Numbered from the stretch's first letter, positions 34,065-42,572 are shown. The stretch: 64,000 bases of DNA from Marinobacter sp. THAF197a (GCF_009363275.1 NZ_CP045324.1:2666001-2730000); one strand, 5' to 3'. Numbers and translations are program-made. The notes: a model not told the origin generated them from the letters alone.

Positions 34065-34547
34065 TCAATCACGGAAGTTATTAAACTGCAGCGGAATATC
34101 CAGCTCCGCCTCGCGCAGCATGGCAATGACTTCTTGCAGGTCGTCCCGTTTCTTGCCGGTTACCCGCACCTTGTCGCCTTGAATGCTGGCCTGAACCTTC
34201 ATTTTCTGGTCTTTGATCATCTTCACGATCTTCTTGGCCATATCGGTTTCGATACCCTGCTTCAGGGAAAAATGCTGTTTCACCAGCTTGCCGGCCTTGC
34301 TCTCACCGTCTTCCGCCAGGGCCCGGGTGTCAATGTTGCGTTTGGCGAAGGCCATGCGCAGCAGATCAATCAGTTGCTCCAGCTGGAATTCCTGCTCGGC
34401 GCTGACGGTAATGCGTTTGTCTTCCAGCTCGATATCCGCCTGCACGTTTTTGAAGTCCCAGCGGTTACCCAGATCACGCTTGGCCTGATCCACCGCGTTG
34501 GTGACTTCGTGCATTTCAATTTCTGAAACAATGTCAAAAGAAGGCAT
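34065..34547 (-). CDS. yajQ: YajQ family nucleotide/c-di-GMP-binding protein
   Basis: A 160-residue protein with the YajQ double RRM-like fold: MPSFDIVSEIEMHEV at the start, DLGNRWDFKNV, KQGIETDMAKKIVKMIKD in the middle, and QGDKVRVTGKKRDDLQEVIAML near the end. Members bind nucleotides, and the Xanthomonas and Pseudomonas proteins bind c-di-GMP and influence virulence gene expression. It lies back to back with a response regulator that has a degenerate GGDEF domain, which fits c-di-GMP signalling at this locus. Confidence 0.93.
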   Translation of the reverse strand: MPSFDIVSEIEMHEVTNAVDQAKRDLGNRWDFKNVQADIELEDKRITVSAEQEFQLEQLIDLLRMAFAKRNIDTRALAEDGESKAGKLVKQHFSLKQGIETDMAKKIVKMIKDQKMKVQASIQGDKVRVTGKKRDDLQEVIAMLREAELDIPLQFNNFRD

Positions 34548-34684
34548 GGTCGTTATTCTCCAAAGGCCACACGGGGGTATACTGTGGCGACATTAAAAAT
34601 ACCGGATGTTCCGAAACCGCCAAAGCATACCAAGAGCCGCGGCGAACCGCATCTGACAATGGACTGGTAAGAAGTAGACAAACG

Positions 34685-35656
34685 ATGCCAAACCTGGACC
34701 TACCCATACTCGTAGTAGACGACGCCAAATTCAGCAGTATGGTGGTCGGCCGCACCCTGCGAAATGCCGGTTACCGCGATATACGCATTGCCAACAACGC
34801 GCCAGACGCCCTGAAGCTGATGGAACAGCGGCAGGTCAGCGTGCTGATTGCCGACTGGCTGATGCCTGAAATGGACGGGCTGCAACTGACTGACCACGTG
34901 CGCCAGCAGGATGAGCAGGACAACCACTACACCTACGTGATCCTGCTCACCGCCCGTGAAAGCGTGGAAGCACTGTCGGAAGCTTTCGACCGGGGCGTGG
35001 ATGATTTTATCTACAAGTCAGACATGACCAAGCAGCTGATCCCCCGAATCTTTGCCGCCGACCGAATGGCCGACCGCCAGAACACCTTGCTGCGGGCCAA
35101 CGCACTGCTGGTCGAAAACAACCGGGAGCTGGAATCGACCAACATCATCGACCTGGAAACCGGCCTGTGCAACAGCAAGTATGCCCGCCAGCGCCTGCAG
35201 AAAACCTTGCGGCACGCGGAATCCCGAGGCGGTTCCACCTCCTACGTGATGTGCGGCATTCGAAACTGGCAAGACCTGAAACGCAAGCACCCACCCAGCG
35301 TGATGAGCGAACTGGCCACCGGCATCGCCCGCCGCCTGAGTACCCTGATTCGCCCCATAGACGCCCTGTGCCGCGTAGGCGACAACCAGTTTGCCATCGT
35401 CTCCTACTTCCCGAACAGCGACCACTGCTCCACCACCGCGTTCCGGCGAATTTTTGATGGTATCAACCACAAGGCCCTGAAAACCACCGCTGGCTTTATC
35501 TCCGTGGAAGCCGGCATGGTCCTGTGCCGCGCCGACGCCCAGGACGGCACGCCCTCGGTGCAGGATATGGAACGGGCGGCGGTGCAAGGCCTGGTTGACG
35601 CCTACGAAACCCGCCGCTTTACCGAAACCAAACCCGAGATACGGGAAGGTGTGTAG
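34685..35656 (+). CDS. Response regulator with degenerate GGDEF domain
   Basis: A 323-residue protein: receiver domain (about 6-125) with acidic pocket D12-D13, phospho-acceptor D57, T89 and K111, then a GGDEF-fold domain (about 150-310). The active-site loop reads GDNQF (232-236) instead of GGDEF, so diguanylate cyclase activity is unlikely. The product-binding inhibitory site RxxD is kept as RPID (223-226) five residues before it, so the domain may instead sense c-di-GMP. Receiver phosphorylation and c-di-GMP binding could be combined in one output by protein contact, since no DNA-binding domain is present. It is divergent from yajQ. Confidence 0.85.
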   Translation: MPNLDLPILVVDDAKFSSMVVGRTLRNAGYRDIRIANNAPDALKLMEQRQVSVLIADWLMPEMDGLQLTDHVRQQDEQDNHYTYVILLTARESVEALSEAFDRGVDDFIYKSDMTKQLIPRIFAADRMADRQNTLLRANALLVENNRELESTNIIDLETGLCNSKYARQRLQKTLRHAESRGGSTSYVMCGIRNWQDLKRKHPPSVMSELATGIARRLSTLIRPIDALCRVGDNQFAIVSYFPNSDHCSTTAFRRIFDGINHKALKTTAGFISVEAGMVLCRADAQDGTPSVQDMERAAVQGLVDAYETRRFTETKPEIREGV

Positions 35657-35726
35657 CCCTCACAAACGGTAACAACGGGACACAGATCACAAACAGACAG
35701 GAAGGGCGCGAGGGCTTATTCTGAAA

Positions 35727-35878
35727 CTGTGGAATCAAGCAGTATCCGCCCATGGCGGAGGAGCCGAGTAGTAACTCCGCCGTATTATGGCCCCTGACTC
35801 CACAGGATTAACGAATTTTTCAGGCACTTTCGTTCTTTCCGAAGTAATTTCGAGCCAGCTCTTGTGAGCTGGCTTTTT
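35727..35878 (+). ncRNA. Possible structured small RNA with terminator
   Basis: This 150-nt stretch has no gene but is rich in pairing. CTGTGGA (35727-35733) and TCCACAG (35799-35805) could close the structure. Inside, GGCGGAG (35754-35760) can pair either with CTCCGCC (35775-35781) or, as a shorter hairpin, with CCGCC (35746-35750), so two alternative folds compete. It ends with a strong rho-independent terminator (AGCCAGCTC, TTGT, GAGCTGGCT at 35853-35874, then a T-run). That terminator is nearly 200 bp from the upstream gene's stop, which suggests its own transcript. TTATTCT at 35717 could be the -10. It matches no RNA family I recognise. Confidence 0.35.
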
Positions 35879-35879
35879 T
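35853..35879 (+). terminator. Rho-independent terminator
   Basis: A 9-bp stem AGCCAGCTC/GAGCTGGCT with a TTGT loop (35853-35874) is followed by a run of T. It ends either the response regulator transcript or the possible small RNA upstream. Confidence 0.85.
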
Positions 35880-35884
35880 ATTTA

Positions 35885-35988
35885 GGGGTCTGTCCCCGTA
35901 TGGGGACTGACCCACTTTTGCCCGTCCCTGCCCCAATACTCGAGCCCATGGGTCCAAGGTGGGTCAGTCCCCATGCGGGGACAGACCC
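35885..35988. repeat. Second-family composite palindrome, copy 1
   Basis: GGGGTCTGTCCCC-N4-GGGGACTGACCC (35885-35913) and GGGTCAGTCCCC-N4-GGGGACAGACCC (35961-35988) are inverse of each other and enclose a middle with the conserved pieces TTTGCCCGTCC and CCCATGGGTCC. A second copy with the same order lies at 37241-37343, on the other side of the AraC gene. Confidence 0.75.
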
Positions 35989-36128
35989 TTAGGGACAGCC
36001 CTTGGGAGTCCCTAATCCAACCACGAGTGGGATTGGGTAAAAGTGGGTCAGTCCCCGTTCGGGGACAGACCCTTAGGGACAGCCCTTGGGAGTCCCTAGT
36101 CCAACCACGAGTGGGATTGTGTAAAAGT
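35961..36128. repeat. Two tandem 84-bp repeats
   Basis: Unit 1 is 35961-36044 and unit 2 is 36045-36128, exactly 84 bp each and nearly identical. Each starts with a GGGTCAGTCCCC/GGGGACAGACCC hairpin and contains a further small hairpin (AATCC, then CCAC-GA-GTGG, then GGATT). A third start of the hairpin follows at 36129, running into the AraC gene's 3' end. Together with the flanks this explains the non-coding stretch from 35657 to 36131. Confidence 0.85.
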
Positions 36129-36131
36129 GGG

Positions 36132-37172
36132 TCAGACCCCTTTGGGGTCAGACCCTGTGAGACCCCGGCGATAATCCCCAGGCGTCTTCCCGGCAGCCGC
36201 CTTAAACTTCCGATGGAACGATGTGGTCTCGCTGTACCCCAACCGCAGCGCGATGTCGGGAATACTCATCTCGGTATTCCGCAAATAGTCCTCCGCCATC
36301 TGCTGGCGCACATCATCCAGTAGTTTCTGGTAGGAAACACCTTCCTGGCTCAGTTTGCGTTGCAGGGTGCGGCTGGTCATGCCCAGGTCTTCGGCGATCA
36401 TGTCTTGCCGGGTCACGCCGCTGGCCAGTTGTTTCTGGATGCCCTGTTTCACCCTGGAAGTCAGATCGGTATCGGTATCCAGCAGCGCCAACTGGGAAAG
36501 CGCATGGGCTTCAAGGGTCTTGCGCAGCAGCGGATCTGGCTGACGAAGGCGGGTGGCCAGTAACTCCTGAGGCATGGTCACCACATTCTCTGGTGCCTCG
36601 AACTCAACCGGGCAGCCCCAGCGCTCCTGATAATCGCCCTCATAGTCAGGGCCTGGCGAGGAGCGTTTCAGGGCAACCCGGATTGGAGAAGCCTCATCAC
36701 TATCCGCCAGCCAGCGAGCGTAGTTGATCCAGGAAGCGAACACGTTATCCACCACCTGGGGCCACACCACCGGATCGGTAAAATTGCAGGTCCACACCAA
36801 CGACACTTCATTCCCCTTCATCCGAAGGCCCGTGGTGCCCATGTCCCCCACCAGCTTTTCATAGGGCGCAATCCGGGTGACCGCCTCCCCCAGCGTGGCA
36901 CAGCTCATGGTGATGTAGCCAAGCACACTGTAGGAACCGGGCTGAACGAAATCACCGGTTTCCAGGCCAAGGATGGGATTGCCGGATGCTTCGGCCAACA
37001 GGTGAATAAACGTCTGCAACTGCTCGCCCGTCAGGCGGCCGTCATCGGTATCAAGGATATTCGGCTCAAGGCCGGCTTTGCTGAACAGCTCTGAGGTACT
37101 GATGCCCTTGGCATCGGCATAGCGAACGTATTGGCGCAGGGCGGCGACAGAGGCGGTTCCAAGAGGGGTCAT
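36132..37172 (-). CDS. AraC family transcriptional regulator
   Basis: A 346-residue regulator with an N-terminal ligand-binding region of the Arabinose_bd/OruR-like type (about 15-200) and a C-terminal double helix-turn-helix (about 240-335; TSRTLQRKLSQEG and IALRLGYSETTSFHRKFKAAAGKTPGDYRR). Members sense small metabolites and activate nearby catabolic genes; the target here is unknown. After DYRRGLT the last residues, GSDPKGV and the stop codon, are encoded by the palindromic repeat, so the original C-terminus was probably altered when the repeat arrived. It is bracketed by second-family elements at 35885-35988 and 37241-37343. Confidence 0.9.
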   Translation of the reverse strand: MTPLGTASVAALRQYVRYADAKGISTSELFSKAGLEPNILDTDDGRLTGEQLQTFIHLLAEASGNPILGLETGDFVQPGSYSVLGYITMSCATLGEAVTRIAPYEKLVGDMGTTGLRMKGNEVSLVWTCNFTDPVVWPQVVDNVFASWINYARWLADSDEASPIRVALKRSSPGPDYEGDYQERWGCPVEFEAPENVVTMPQELLATRLRQPDPLLRKTLEAHALSQLALLDTDTDLTSRVKQGIQKQLASGVTRQDMIAEDLGMTSRTLQRKLSQEGVSYQKLLDDVRQQMAEDYLRNTEMSIPDIALRLGYSETTSFHRKFKAAAGKTPGDYRRGLTGSDPKGV

Positions 37173-37240
37173 GAGACTGCTTTGGTTGTTGATTTTATGC
37201 AGCGAGTATAACCGAAAATGGGTAGGGCTGGGGTGTTATA

Positions 37241-37343
37241 GGGTCTGTCCCCGAACGGGGACTGACCCACCTTTGCCCGTCCGTAGCACTAAACACGAAC
37301 CCATGGGTCCAAAATGGGTCAGTCCCCATTCGGGGACAGACCC
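37241..37343. repeat. Second-family composite palindrome, copy 2
   Basis: GGGTCTGTCCCC-N4-GGGGACTGACCC at 37241-37267 and GGGTCAGTCCCC-N4-GGGGACAGACCC at 37316-37343, with TTTGCCCGTCC and CCCATGGGTCC in the middle as in the copy at 35885. It sits between the AraC start and the 3' end of argG. Confidence 0.75.
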
Positions 37344-37368
37344 TTGGGACAGACCCCTAGGACAGAGC

Positions 37369-38580
37369 CTACAGCTTCCGCCCTTTCCCAGCCGCAATCC
37401 GCAACCGCAGCGCGTTCAGCTTGATGAAGCCTTCGGCGTCTTTCTGATCATACGCACCCTGGTCTTCCTCAAAGGTGGCAATCTTTTCGTCGAACAGGGA
37501 GTCGTCAGACTTCCGGCCAACTACGTCCACGTTGCCTTTGTAGAGTTTCAGGCGAACGGTGCCGTTCACGTAGGTTTGGGTCTGGTCGATCAGTGCCTGC
37601 AGGGCTTCGCGCTCCGGGGACCACCAGTAGCCGTTGTAGATGACCTCGGCGTAGCGGGGCATCAGGCTGTCTTTCAGGTGGGCCACTTCGCGGTCCAGGG
37701 TGATGGACTCAATGGCGCGGTGAGCACGCAGCATGATGGTGCCGCCCGGGGTTTCGTAGCAGCCGCGGGACTTCATGCCCACGTAACGGTTCTCTACGAT
37801 GTCCAGACGGCCAATACCGTTGGCGCCGGCCACTTTGTTAAGGGTTTCCAACACTTCGTGGGGCTTCATTTCCTGGCCATCAACGGCAACAATGTCGCCC
37901 TTCTTGTAGGTCAGTTCCACGTAAGTCGGCTTGTCCGGCGCGGCTTCCGGAGACACGCTCCAACGCCACATGTCTTCCTCGGCTTCCGCCCAGGGGTCTT
38001 CCAGGTTCATGCCTTCGTAGGAAATGTGCAGCAGGTTGGCATCCATGGAGTACGGGCTCTTGCCCTTCTTCATTTCCACCGGAATGTTGCGCTCTTCGCA
38101 GTACTTCAGCAGTTTTTCGCGGGAGTTCAGATCCCACTCACGCCAGGGAGCAATTACCTTAACGCCCGGCTTCAGCGCGTAGGCACCCAGCTCAAAACGC
38201 ACCTGGTCGTTACCCTTACCGGTAGCGCCATGGGAAATCGCATCCGCGCCGGTTTCGTTGGCAATGTCGATCAAACGCTTGGCAATCAGCGGGCGGGCGA
38301 TGGAAGTACCCAGCAGGTATTCGCCCTCATAGATGGTATTGGCGCGGAACATCGGGAACACGTAGTCGCGCACAAATTCTTCGCGCAGGTCCTCAATGTA
38401 GATTTCCTTAACGCCCAACGCTTCCGCCTTGGCGCGCGCCGGCTCAACTTCCTCGCCCTGGCCGATGTCGGCGGTGAAGGTCACCACCTCACAGTTATAG
38501 GTGTCCTGTAACCACCGAACGATCACGGAAGTATCCAGGCCACCGGAATAAGCCAGCACCACCTTTTTGATATCAGACAT
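37369..38580 (-). CDS. argG: Argininosuccinate synthase
   Basis: A 403-residue enzyme joining citrulline and aspartate with ATP in arginine biosynthesis. The N-terminal PP-loop (VLAYSGGLDTSV) and the later signatures ISHGATGKGNDQVRFE, SPYSMDANLLHISYEG and KSRGCYETPGGTI are all present, and the length fits. The ATG at 38580 is chosen because GGAG lies 7 nt upstream; the ATG two codons earlier would sit on top of that site. Confidence 0.97.
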   Translation of the reverse strand: MSDIKKVVLAYSGGLDTSVIVRWLQDTYNCEVVTFTADIGQGEEVEPARAKAEALGVKEIYIEDLREEFVRDYVFPMFRANTIYEGEYLLGTSIARPLIAKRLIDIANETGADAISHGATGKGNDQVRFELGAYALKPGVKVIAPWREWDLNSREKLLKYCEERNIPVEMKKGKSPYSMDANLLHISYEGMNLEDPWAEAEEDMWRWSVSPEAAPDKPTYVELTYKKGDIVAVDGQEMKPHEVLETLNKVAGANGIGRLDIVENRYVGMKSRGCYETPGGTIMLRAHRAIESITLDREVAHLKDSLMPRYAEVIYNGYWWSPEREALQALIDQTQTYVNGTVRLKLYKGNVDVVGRKSDDSLFDEKIATFEEDQGAYDQKDAEGFIKLNALRLRIAAGKGRKL

Positions 38581-38655
38581 GCCCATGCTCCAGACTGAAC
38601 AGAATGGATGTGTTGAAAAGAAGGTGCGTATTGTACGGGAGTGCGGGGGGAATGG

Positions 38656-39420
38656 CTATTGGGCGGAAGAAGTCTGGAAAATGCGCTGCAGCTCGCCGTT
38701 ATCACGCATGTGTTGCAGCGCTTCTTTTAAAAGACGAGCGTGTTCCGGGTTGCCGCTGTCTGGTGACATATACAGCCGGGCCTTTTGGCCCTTTACATGC
38801 TCCTGCAGACGGAACTCTTCTGCAGGAAAGCCGTAAGCGTCAATCGTCATCGCGATGTTGTGATCGCTGGCAAGCACCGCAGATATCCGCCCCAGCATCA
38901 GCATTTCAATGGCTTGCCGAATGTTATAAACCGGCACTTTCATCACAGCCTCATCCGCTTTGAACGACTCACCAAGATAGGTACCCCGCACATAGCCAAC
39001 ACGCTTGCCGGCCAGGCCATCCAGGGTCAGGGGGAAATCGGTGTCACGCATCGCCATCAGCATCAGGTTGAGCTGAAGTATGGTATCGACGGGAAAAGCG
39101 TTCTCGTCCAGGTCTGGACTTTGAAACAGAAAGGCAAATTCCGCGCGCCCCCTGAGCAGATCAAGGATTACCCGCCGCAGAGGAAGCAACTGCGCACTCA
39201 CGGGCACACCCGAGAGTTCTGACAACCGGTCCATAAGCGTAATCAGGCTGCCTTGCAACTCGCCCTTGTCGTCCTGAAAGCCCCAGGGCCAGACATCTGG
39301 AATCGCAAAGATAGCCGGCGAGGTGGCAGGAACGCTCTCACCTGAAGCAACTTCATCATTAGCGCTAACGTGGGCCGCTGCAACCAGAAAGGCAACCAAC
39401 AACCCACGAAAGAACGCCAT
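38656..39420 (-). CDS. Periplasmic solute-binding-like protein (SBP_bac_3 type)
   Basis: A 254-residue exported protein with a signal peptide (hydrophobic core to about residue 16, AHVSA-ND cleavage) and a two-lobe solute-binding pattern (FAIPDVWPWGFQDDKGELQGSLITLM, GKRVGYVRGTYLGE, LMLGRISAVLASD). It resembles the amino-acid-binding-like proteins often seen without a transporter, which in marine gammaproteobacteria may act as sensors. No ABC genes adjoin. The ATG at 39420 is favoured, though the ribosome-binding site is weak. It follows fliS in the same direction by 20 bp. Confidence 0.78.
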   Translation of the reverse strand: MAFFRGLLVAFLVAAAHVSANDEVASGESVPATSPAIFAIPDVWPWGFQDDKGELQGSLITLMDRLSELSGVPVSAQLLPLRRVILDLLRGRAEFAFLFQSPDLDENAFPVDTILQLNLMLMAMRDTDFPLTLDGLAGKRVGYVRGTYLGESFKADEAVMKVPVYNIRQAIEMLMLGRISAVLASDHNIAMTIDAYGFPAEEFRLQEHVKGQKARLYMSPDSGNPEHARLLKEALQHMRDNGELQRIFQTSSAQ

Positions 39421-39440
39421 ATGCTTGACCAACGCTAAGT

Positions 39441-39839
39441 TCAGACCGCCTGCTGCTGGTTCACCACCTCATCACGAATGCCATCCCACCCGTCTTTCAC
39501 AGAACGCAGCAGGTTCAGCACTTCATCCAGCTTGGCAACGTCATTCTTGGCGCTGGCTTCAAGCAGGGTGCGTTCCATGTAGTCGTAAAGAGCTTCGAGA
39601 CGAGTAGCCAGCTCACCGCCTTTTTCGAAATCCAGGAACGCCCGCAGGCCGCCGATGATTTCGATGGCCTTATTGAGCAACTGCCCCTTAGCCGCGTAAT
39701 CCTTCGCCTGAATCTTGGACTTGGCCATATTGATGCGCTCGATGGCCCCGTTATACAGCAGCTGAATCAGCTTGTGCGGGTCTGCATCGGTGATGCTGGT
39801 TTGGGTATTAACGCGCTGATACGCCTGTAAACCGTTCAT
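39441..39839 (-). CDS. fliS: Flagellin export chaperone FliS
   Basis: A 132-residue helical chaperone that binds the flagellin C-terminus in the cytoplasm and prevents early polymerisation. The family pattern is clear (MNGLQAYQRVNTQT, LIQLLYNGAIERINMAK, KAIEIIGGLRAFLDFEKGG, LYDYMERTL). It follows fliD by 66 bp with a hairpin in between and belongs to the fliC-flaG-fliD-fliS late flagellar group. Confidence 0.95.
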   Translation of the reverse strand: MNGLQAYQRVNTQTSITDADPHKLIQLLYNGAIERINMAKSKIQAKDYAAKGQLLNKAIEIIGGLRAFLDFEKGGELATRLEALYDYMERTLLEASAKNDVAKLDEVLNLLRSVKDGWDGIRDEVVNQQQAV

Positions 39840-39872
39840 ATATAACCTCGTTTCACCGTTGTCCGGTATGCC

Positions 39873-39892
39873 ATGGTTGGCTGGCCAACCAT
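39873..39892 (-). other. Perfect hairpin between fliD and fliS
   Basis: ATGGTTGGC-TG-GCCAACCAT is a 9-bp perfect inverted repeat in the 66-bp gap. There is no T-run, so it is more likely an RNA-processing or attenuation structure than a full terminator. Confidence 0.5.
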
Positions 39893-39905
39893 CAGTATAG
39901 CTGAA

Positions 39906-41873
39906 TTAATCGTTCTGCCGGTTCGGCGCCAGGGCCGCCAGCTGCTGAGTCACGTAATCCCGGGTATTATTGAGCTGGGAGATCAGGGAATCTGCCGCGC
40001 TGAACTGGGCCACCAGGCGGGCCTGATAGCTCTCAACCCGCAAATCCAGCTTGATTCTGTCTTCCTGAATGCGCTCCAAATCCCGGTTCAGGGCATCAGT
40101 CCGGGAGCTCAAGGCACCCTCTGCACCCAGAATGCTGGTAATCGTATCTACCGCACGTTCACTCACGCCTTCAATAAACTTCACCGAGCCGCGATTACCA
40201 ACGTCACCGCCGGTAATGCGCACCTGCAGACCAGCGGCATCACCACCAGCATTGTTTGCCAGGAACAGCACCTGGCCATCGCCCTGGGCAGTCTGGCCGT
40301 TAATGGTGCCTTGGACATCCTGGCCGGCGGTGCCGGTGGCGGTGTTCAGCCCCGTGACGTTGCTCAACCCCGCCAGGCTTACATTGGAATCACTACCAAA
40401 GCGATTGGAGGTGAAGGTCAGACCTTCGGTGGCATCATATGCCACCTGAACCGACCGCCCAGCTGCACTCAACGCAGTATTCTCACGAAGGGCAGTCTGA
40501 ATGGCAGCGGCAAAATCCTCGCCGGAATAATCACCTGCAGCAATCGAGACCGTTGCGGTGGTTTCACCATCCACCTGGAACGTGAAACTGTTATCGGCTT
40601 GAACCTGTATCGCATCTGCGGTGTTTGGGACAGAGTAATTAAGGCTGCCCCGAGTCGCCATCTGGGTTACGTTAATGCTGTAATCACCCGGGCGAGTATT
40701 AGAGCCGCTACGAACAAACTCCACCTGGGAATCATTGGTTCTGCCCTGCTCGGCAAACAGTGCGGTAACATCATCCGGGTTTTCCCGAAGCTGCTGCTGA
40801 AACTTCTGACTATCAAACTCCAGCTCACCGGTGCGGAAATCCGTGCCAATGCCCACATCCGCCAGACTGCGAACGCTGGCGTTTTCCAGCCCGGGAATAA
40901 TATCCGTCAGCACTCGCTTCAACTGGTTCTGGATATTCCGAACCGTAGAATCCCCGGTCAGGATACTGCCTTGCCCCGTCTCGCTATCAAATGAGGACAG
41001 CTCACGGATGGTGCCCTGCAGCTCGTTGAACTTGTCTACGAACGCCTGAACACGCTCGGCAACCGCCGCCGTGTCCTGCTCCACTTTGATCGTGGACTTA
41101 CCCTCACCGGTAATGTTGAAGGTCAGCCCATCCACCACGTTTTCAATGCTATTGGTGGCACGGCGAATTTCCACGCCGTTGATTTCCATTACCGCATCGC
41201 TCGCCGCAATGGTCTGGCGCATGCCATCCATATTGTCGGGATCCGCCGTATCGAAAGCGAACCGGCTTAATCCTGGGGCGGCACCATCTTCAGAAACAGA
41301 GATATTGACGGCGTTTGCTTCACCGGTTTCATCCGCAGACAACACCAGCTGGAAACCGTTGCCGGTATCAATCACACCGGCAGACACGCCCGCATTGGCC
41401 TCGTTGATGGCATTCGCCAGGCCTTGCAGCGTGTCGTTGGAAGAATCGATGGTGATGTTGGTGGTCTTGTCACCCACCTGAAGCGTCATGGTGCCACGGC
41501 CAACGCTGGTGGCATCCCGGTCGGCGAACACATCCCGGCTGGCCAGGGCCTGGGACTGCGCCAGACTTTTCACATCGAGGCTGTAAGAGCCGCGGCTGGC
41601 CTTGCTGGCATCCACCGACACATCAATATTGCTACCCGAGGAAGTGGCGGAAAACGACTTCATCGCATCCGCAGAACCGAGCTGACGCATAGGCAGGCGC
41701 AGCTCCGTAACAGCGCTGCGCAACTTGCCGTAGGCAGAAATAAGCGCCTCGGTGCGTTCCGTTCTCTGATCCAGCCGAACTTCCGTGGGCCTGCGCTCCG
41801 CAGCCACCAACTGGTCGACAAGATCCGACGTCAACACGCCGGAACCGATACCTAACGATGAAATACTGGCCAT
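39906..41873 (-). CDS. fliD: Flagellar filament cap protein FliD
   Basis: A 655-residue cap protein that folds flagellin at the filament tip and can act as an adhesin. The N-terminal FliD_N region starts ASISSLGIGSGVLTSDLVDQL with the heptad-rich export segment, a flagellin_IN motif lies near the middle (KTTNITIDSSNDTLQGLANAINEANAG), and the conserved C-terminal coiled coil spans about 560-655 (LNRDLERIQEDRIKLDLRVE). It is longer than Pseudomonas FliD (about 475), the extra length lying in the central variable domains. A sigma-28 type promoter lies upstream at 41916-41942. Confidence 0.94.
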   Translation of the reverse strand: MASISSLGIGSGVLTSDLVDQLVAAERRPTEVRLDQRTERTEALISAYGKLRSAVTELRLPMRQLGSADAMKSFSATSSGSNIDVSVDASKASRGSYSLDVKSLAQSQALASRDVFADRDATSVGRGTMTLQVGDKTTNITIDSSNDTLQGLANAINEANAGVSAGVIDTGNGFQLVLSADETGEANAVNISVSEDGAAPGLSRFAFDTADPDNMDGMRQTIAASDAVMEINGVEIRRATNSIENVVDGLTFNITGEGKSTIKVEQDTAAVAERVQAFVDKFNELQGTIRELSSFDSETGQGSILTGDSTVRNIQNQLKRVLTDIIPGLENASVRSLADVGIGTDFRTGELEFDSQKFQQQLRENPDDVTALFAEQGRTNDSQVEFVRSGSNTRPGDYSINVTQMATRGSLNYSVPNTADAIQVQADNSFTFQVDGETTATVSIAAGDYSGEDFAAAIQTALRENTALSAAGRSVQVAYDATEGLTFTSNRFGSDSNVSLAGLSNVTGLNTATGTAGQDVQGTINGQTAQGDGQVLFLANNAGGDAAGLQVRITGGDVGNRGSVKFIEGVSERAVDTITSILGAEGALSSRTDALNRDLERIQEDRIKLDLRVESYQARLVAQFSAADSLISQLNNTRDYVTQQLAALAPNRQND

Positions 41874-41915
41874 AACCGTGCCTCCTCAGGGGGGCGAATC
41901 TCTGTACTGATCAGT

Positions 41916-41942
41916 TTATCGGCAGCAGGCGGCAAAACTTTG
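41916..41942 (-). promoter_or_regulatory. Sigma-28 (FliA) type promoter of fliD
   Basis: On the minus strand, CAAA-N15-GCCGATAA lies about 43 bp upstream of the fliD start. The -10 matches the FliA consensus exactly and the -35 differs at one base from TAAA; spacing is standard. Confidence 0.75.
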
Positions 41943-42066
41943 CCCTTTTCCGGAAAATTCCTATGCCGATTTGTAACAGTGCGTAAACGCAGAACACCGC
42001 CGGCTCTTCTCAGAGGCGGCGGTGCTGAAATACCGTCGTTTTCACCCGCGCAAAAGCGGCAAGCTT

Positions 42067-42501
42067 TTACACCTTGATGTTAAACAACGTCAGCGGTTCA
42101 TCCTGCTGCAATTTTTCTGCCAACCTCAATGCTACTTCATCCGGCATCTGGCGGATAACTTCCTGGGTTTGTTGATCAACCACCCTTACGATGGTCTGGC
42201 CCATTTCATTATCCACTTCAAACTGAAGATCCCGCTGCACGGTTTGAACAAAGTCGTTCAACTGGCTAACCGCCTCATTCAGCTCCTTGCGCTGCTCTTC
42301 ATTACGGGCCTGCAGCTTTTCAGCCTGCGAAGCCTGTTGAGCAACCTGGGGAGCCTGCACCTGGCGGGTACCGGCAGCCGAAGCAGCAAGGTCAGGGGCG
42401 TTCCGGCCCTCGGCCTGAGATGACGACATTGCCTTGGCCGGAGCCTGGGCGCCAGAGCGCACCAGTTTCAGGTCCGGGCTGTTCAGGTTAACGTCATTCA
42501 T
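42067..42501 (-). CDS. flaG: FlaG family protein
   Basis: A 144-residue protein: low-complexity N-terminal half (about 1-65, rich in A, S and Q), then the FlaG domain (LNDFVQTVQRDLQFEVDNEMGQTIVRVVDQQTQEVIRQMP). FlaG limits filament length in Pseudomonas and relatives. It lies between the flagellin gene and fliD on the same strand, the usual place. Confidence 0.92.
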   Translation of the reverse strand: MNDVNLNSPDLKLVRSGAQAPAKAMSSSQAEGRNAPDLAASAAGTRQVQAPQVAQQASQAEKLQARNEEQRKELNEAVSQLNDFVQTVQRDLQFEVDNEMGQTIVRVVDQQTQEVIRQMPDEVALRLAEKLQQDEPLTLFNIKV

Positions 42502-42532
42502 AGCTTTACCTCGCTATCCTTCAACGGCGGAA

Positions 42533-42556
42533 GGCCGGAACCCGAGGGTTCCGGCC
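42533..42556 (-). other. Hairpin between fliC and flaG
   Basis: GGCCGGAACCC and GGGTTCCGGCC (42533-42543, 42546-42556) form an 11-bp stem in the 71-bp gap. Without a T-run it is probably an mRNA-stabilising or partly terminating structure that makes flagellin mRNA more abundant than flaG. Confidence 0.55.
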
Positions 42557-42572
42557 GTTACCGCTATGCCCC

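Noticed and set aside
36355..36727. Plus-strand frames opposite the AraC gene
   Set aside because: They are shadows of the helix-turn-helix coding region with no start signal.
41995..42024. Terminator after flaG
   Set aside because: CACCGCC and GGCGGTG can pair, but no T-run follows on the minus strand, so I do not call it a terminator.
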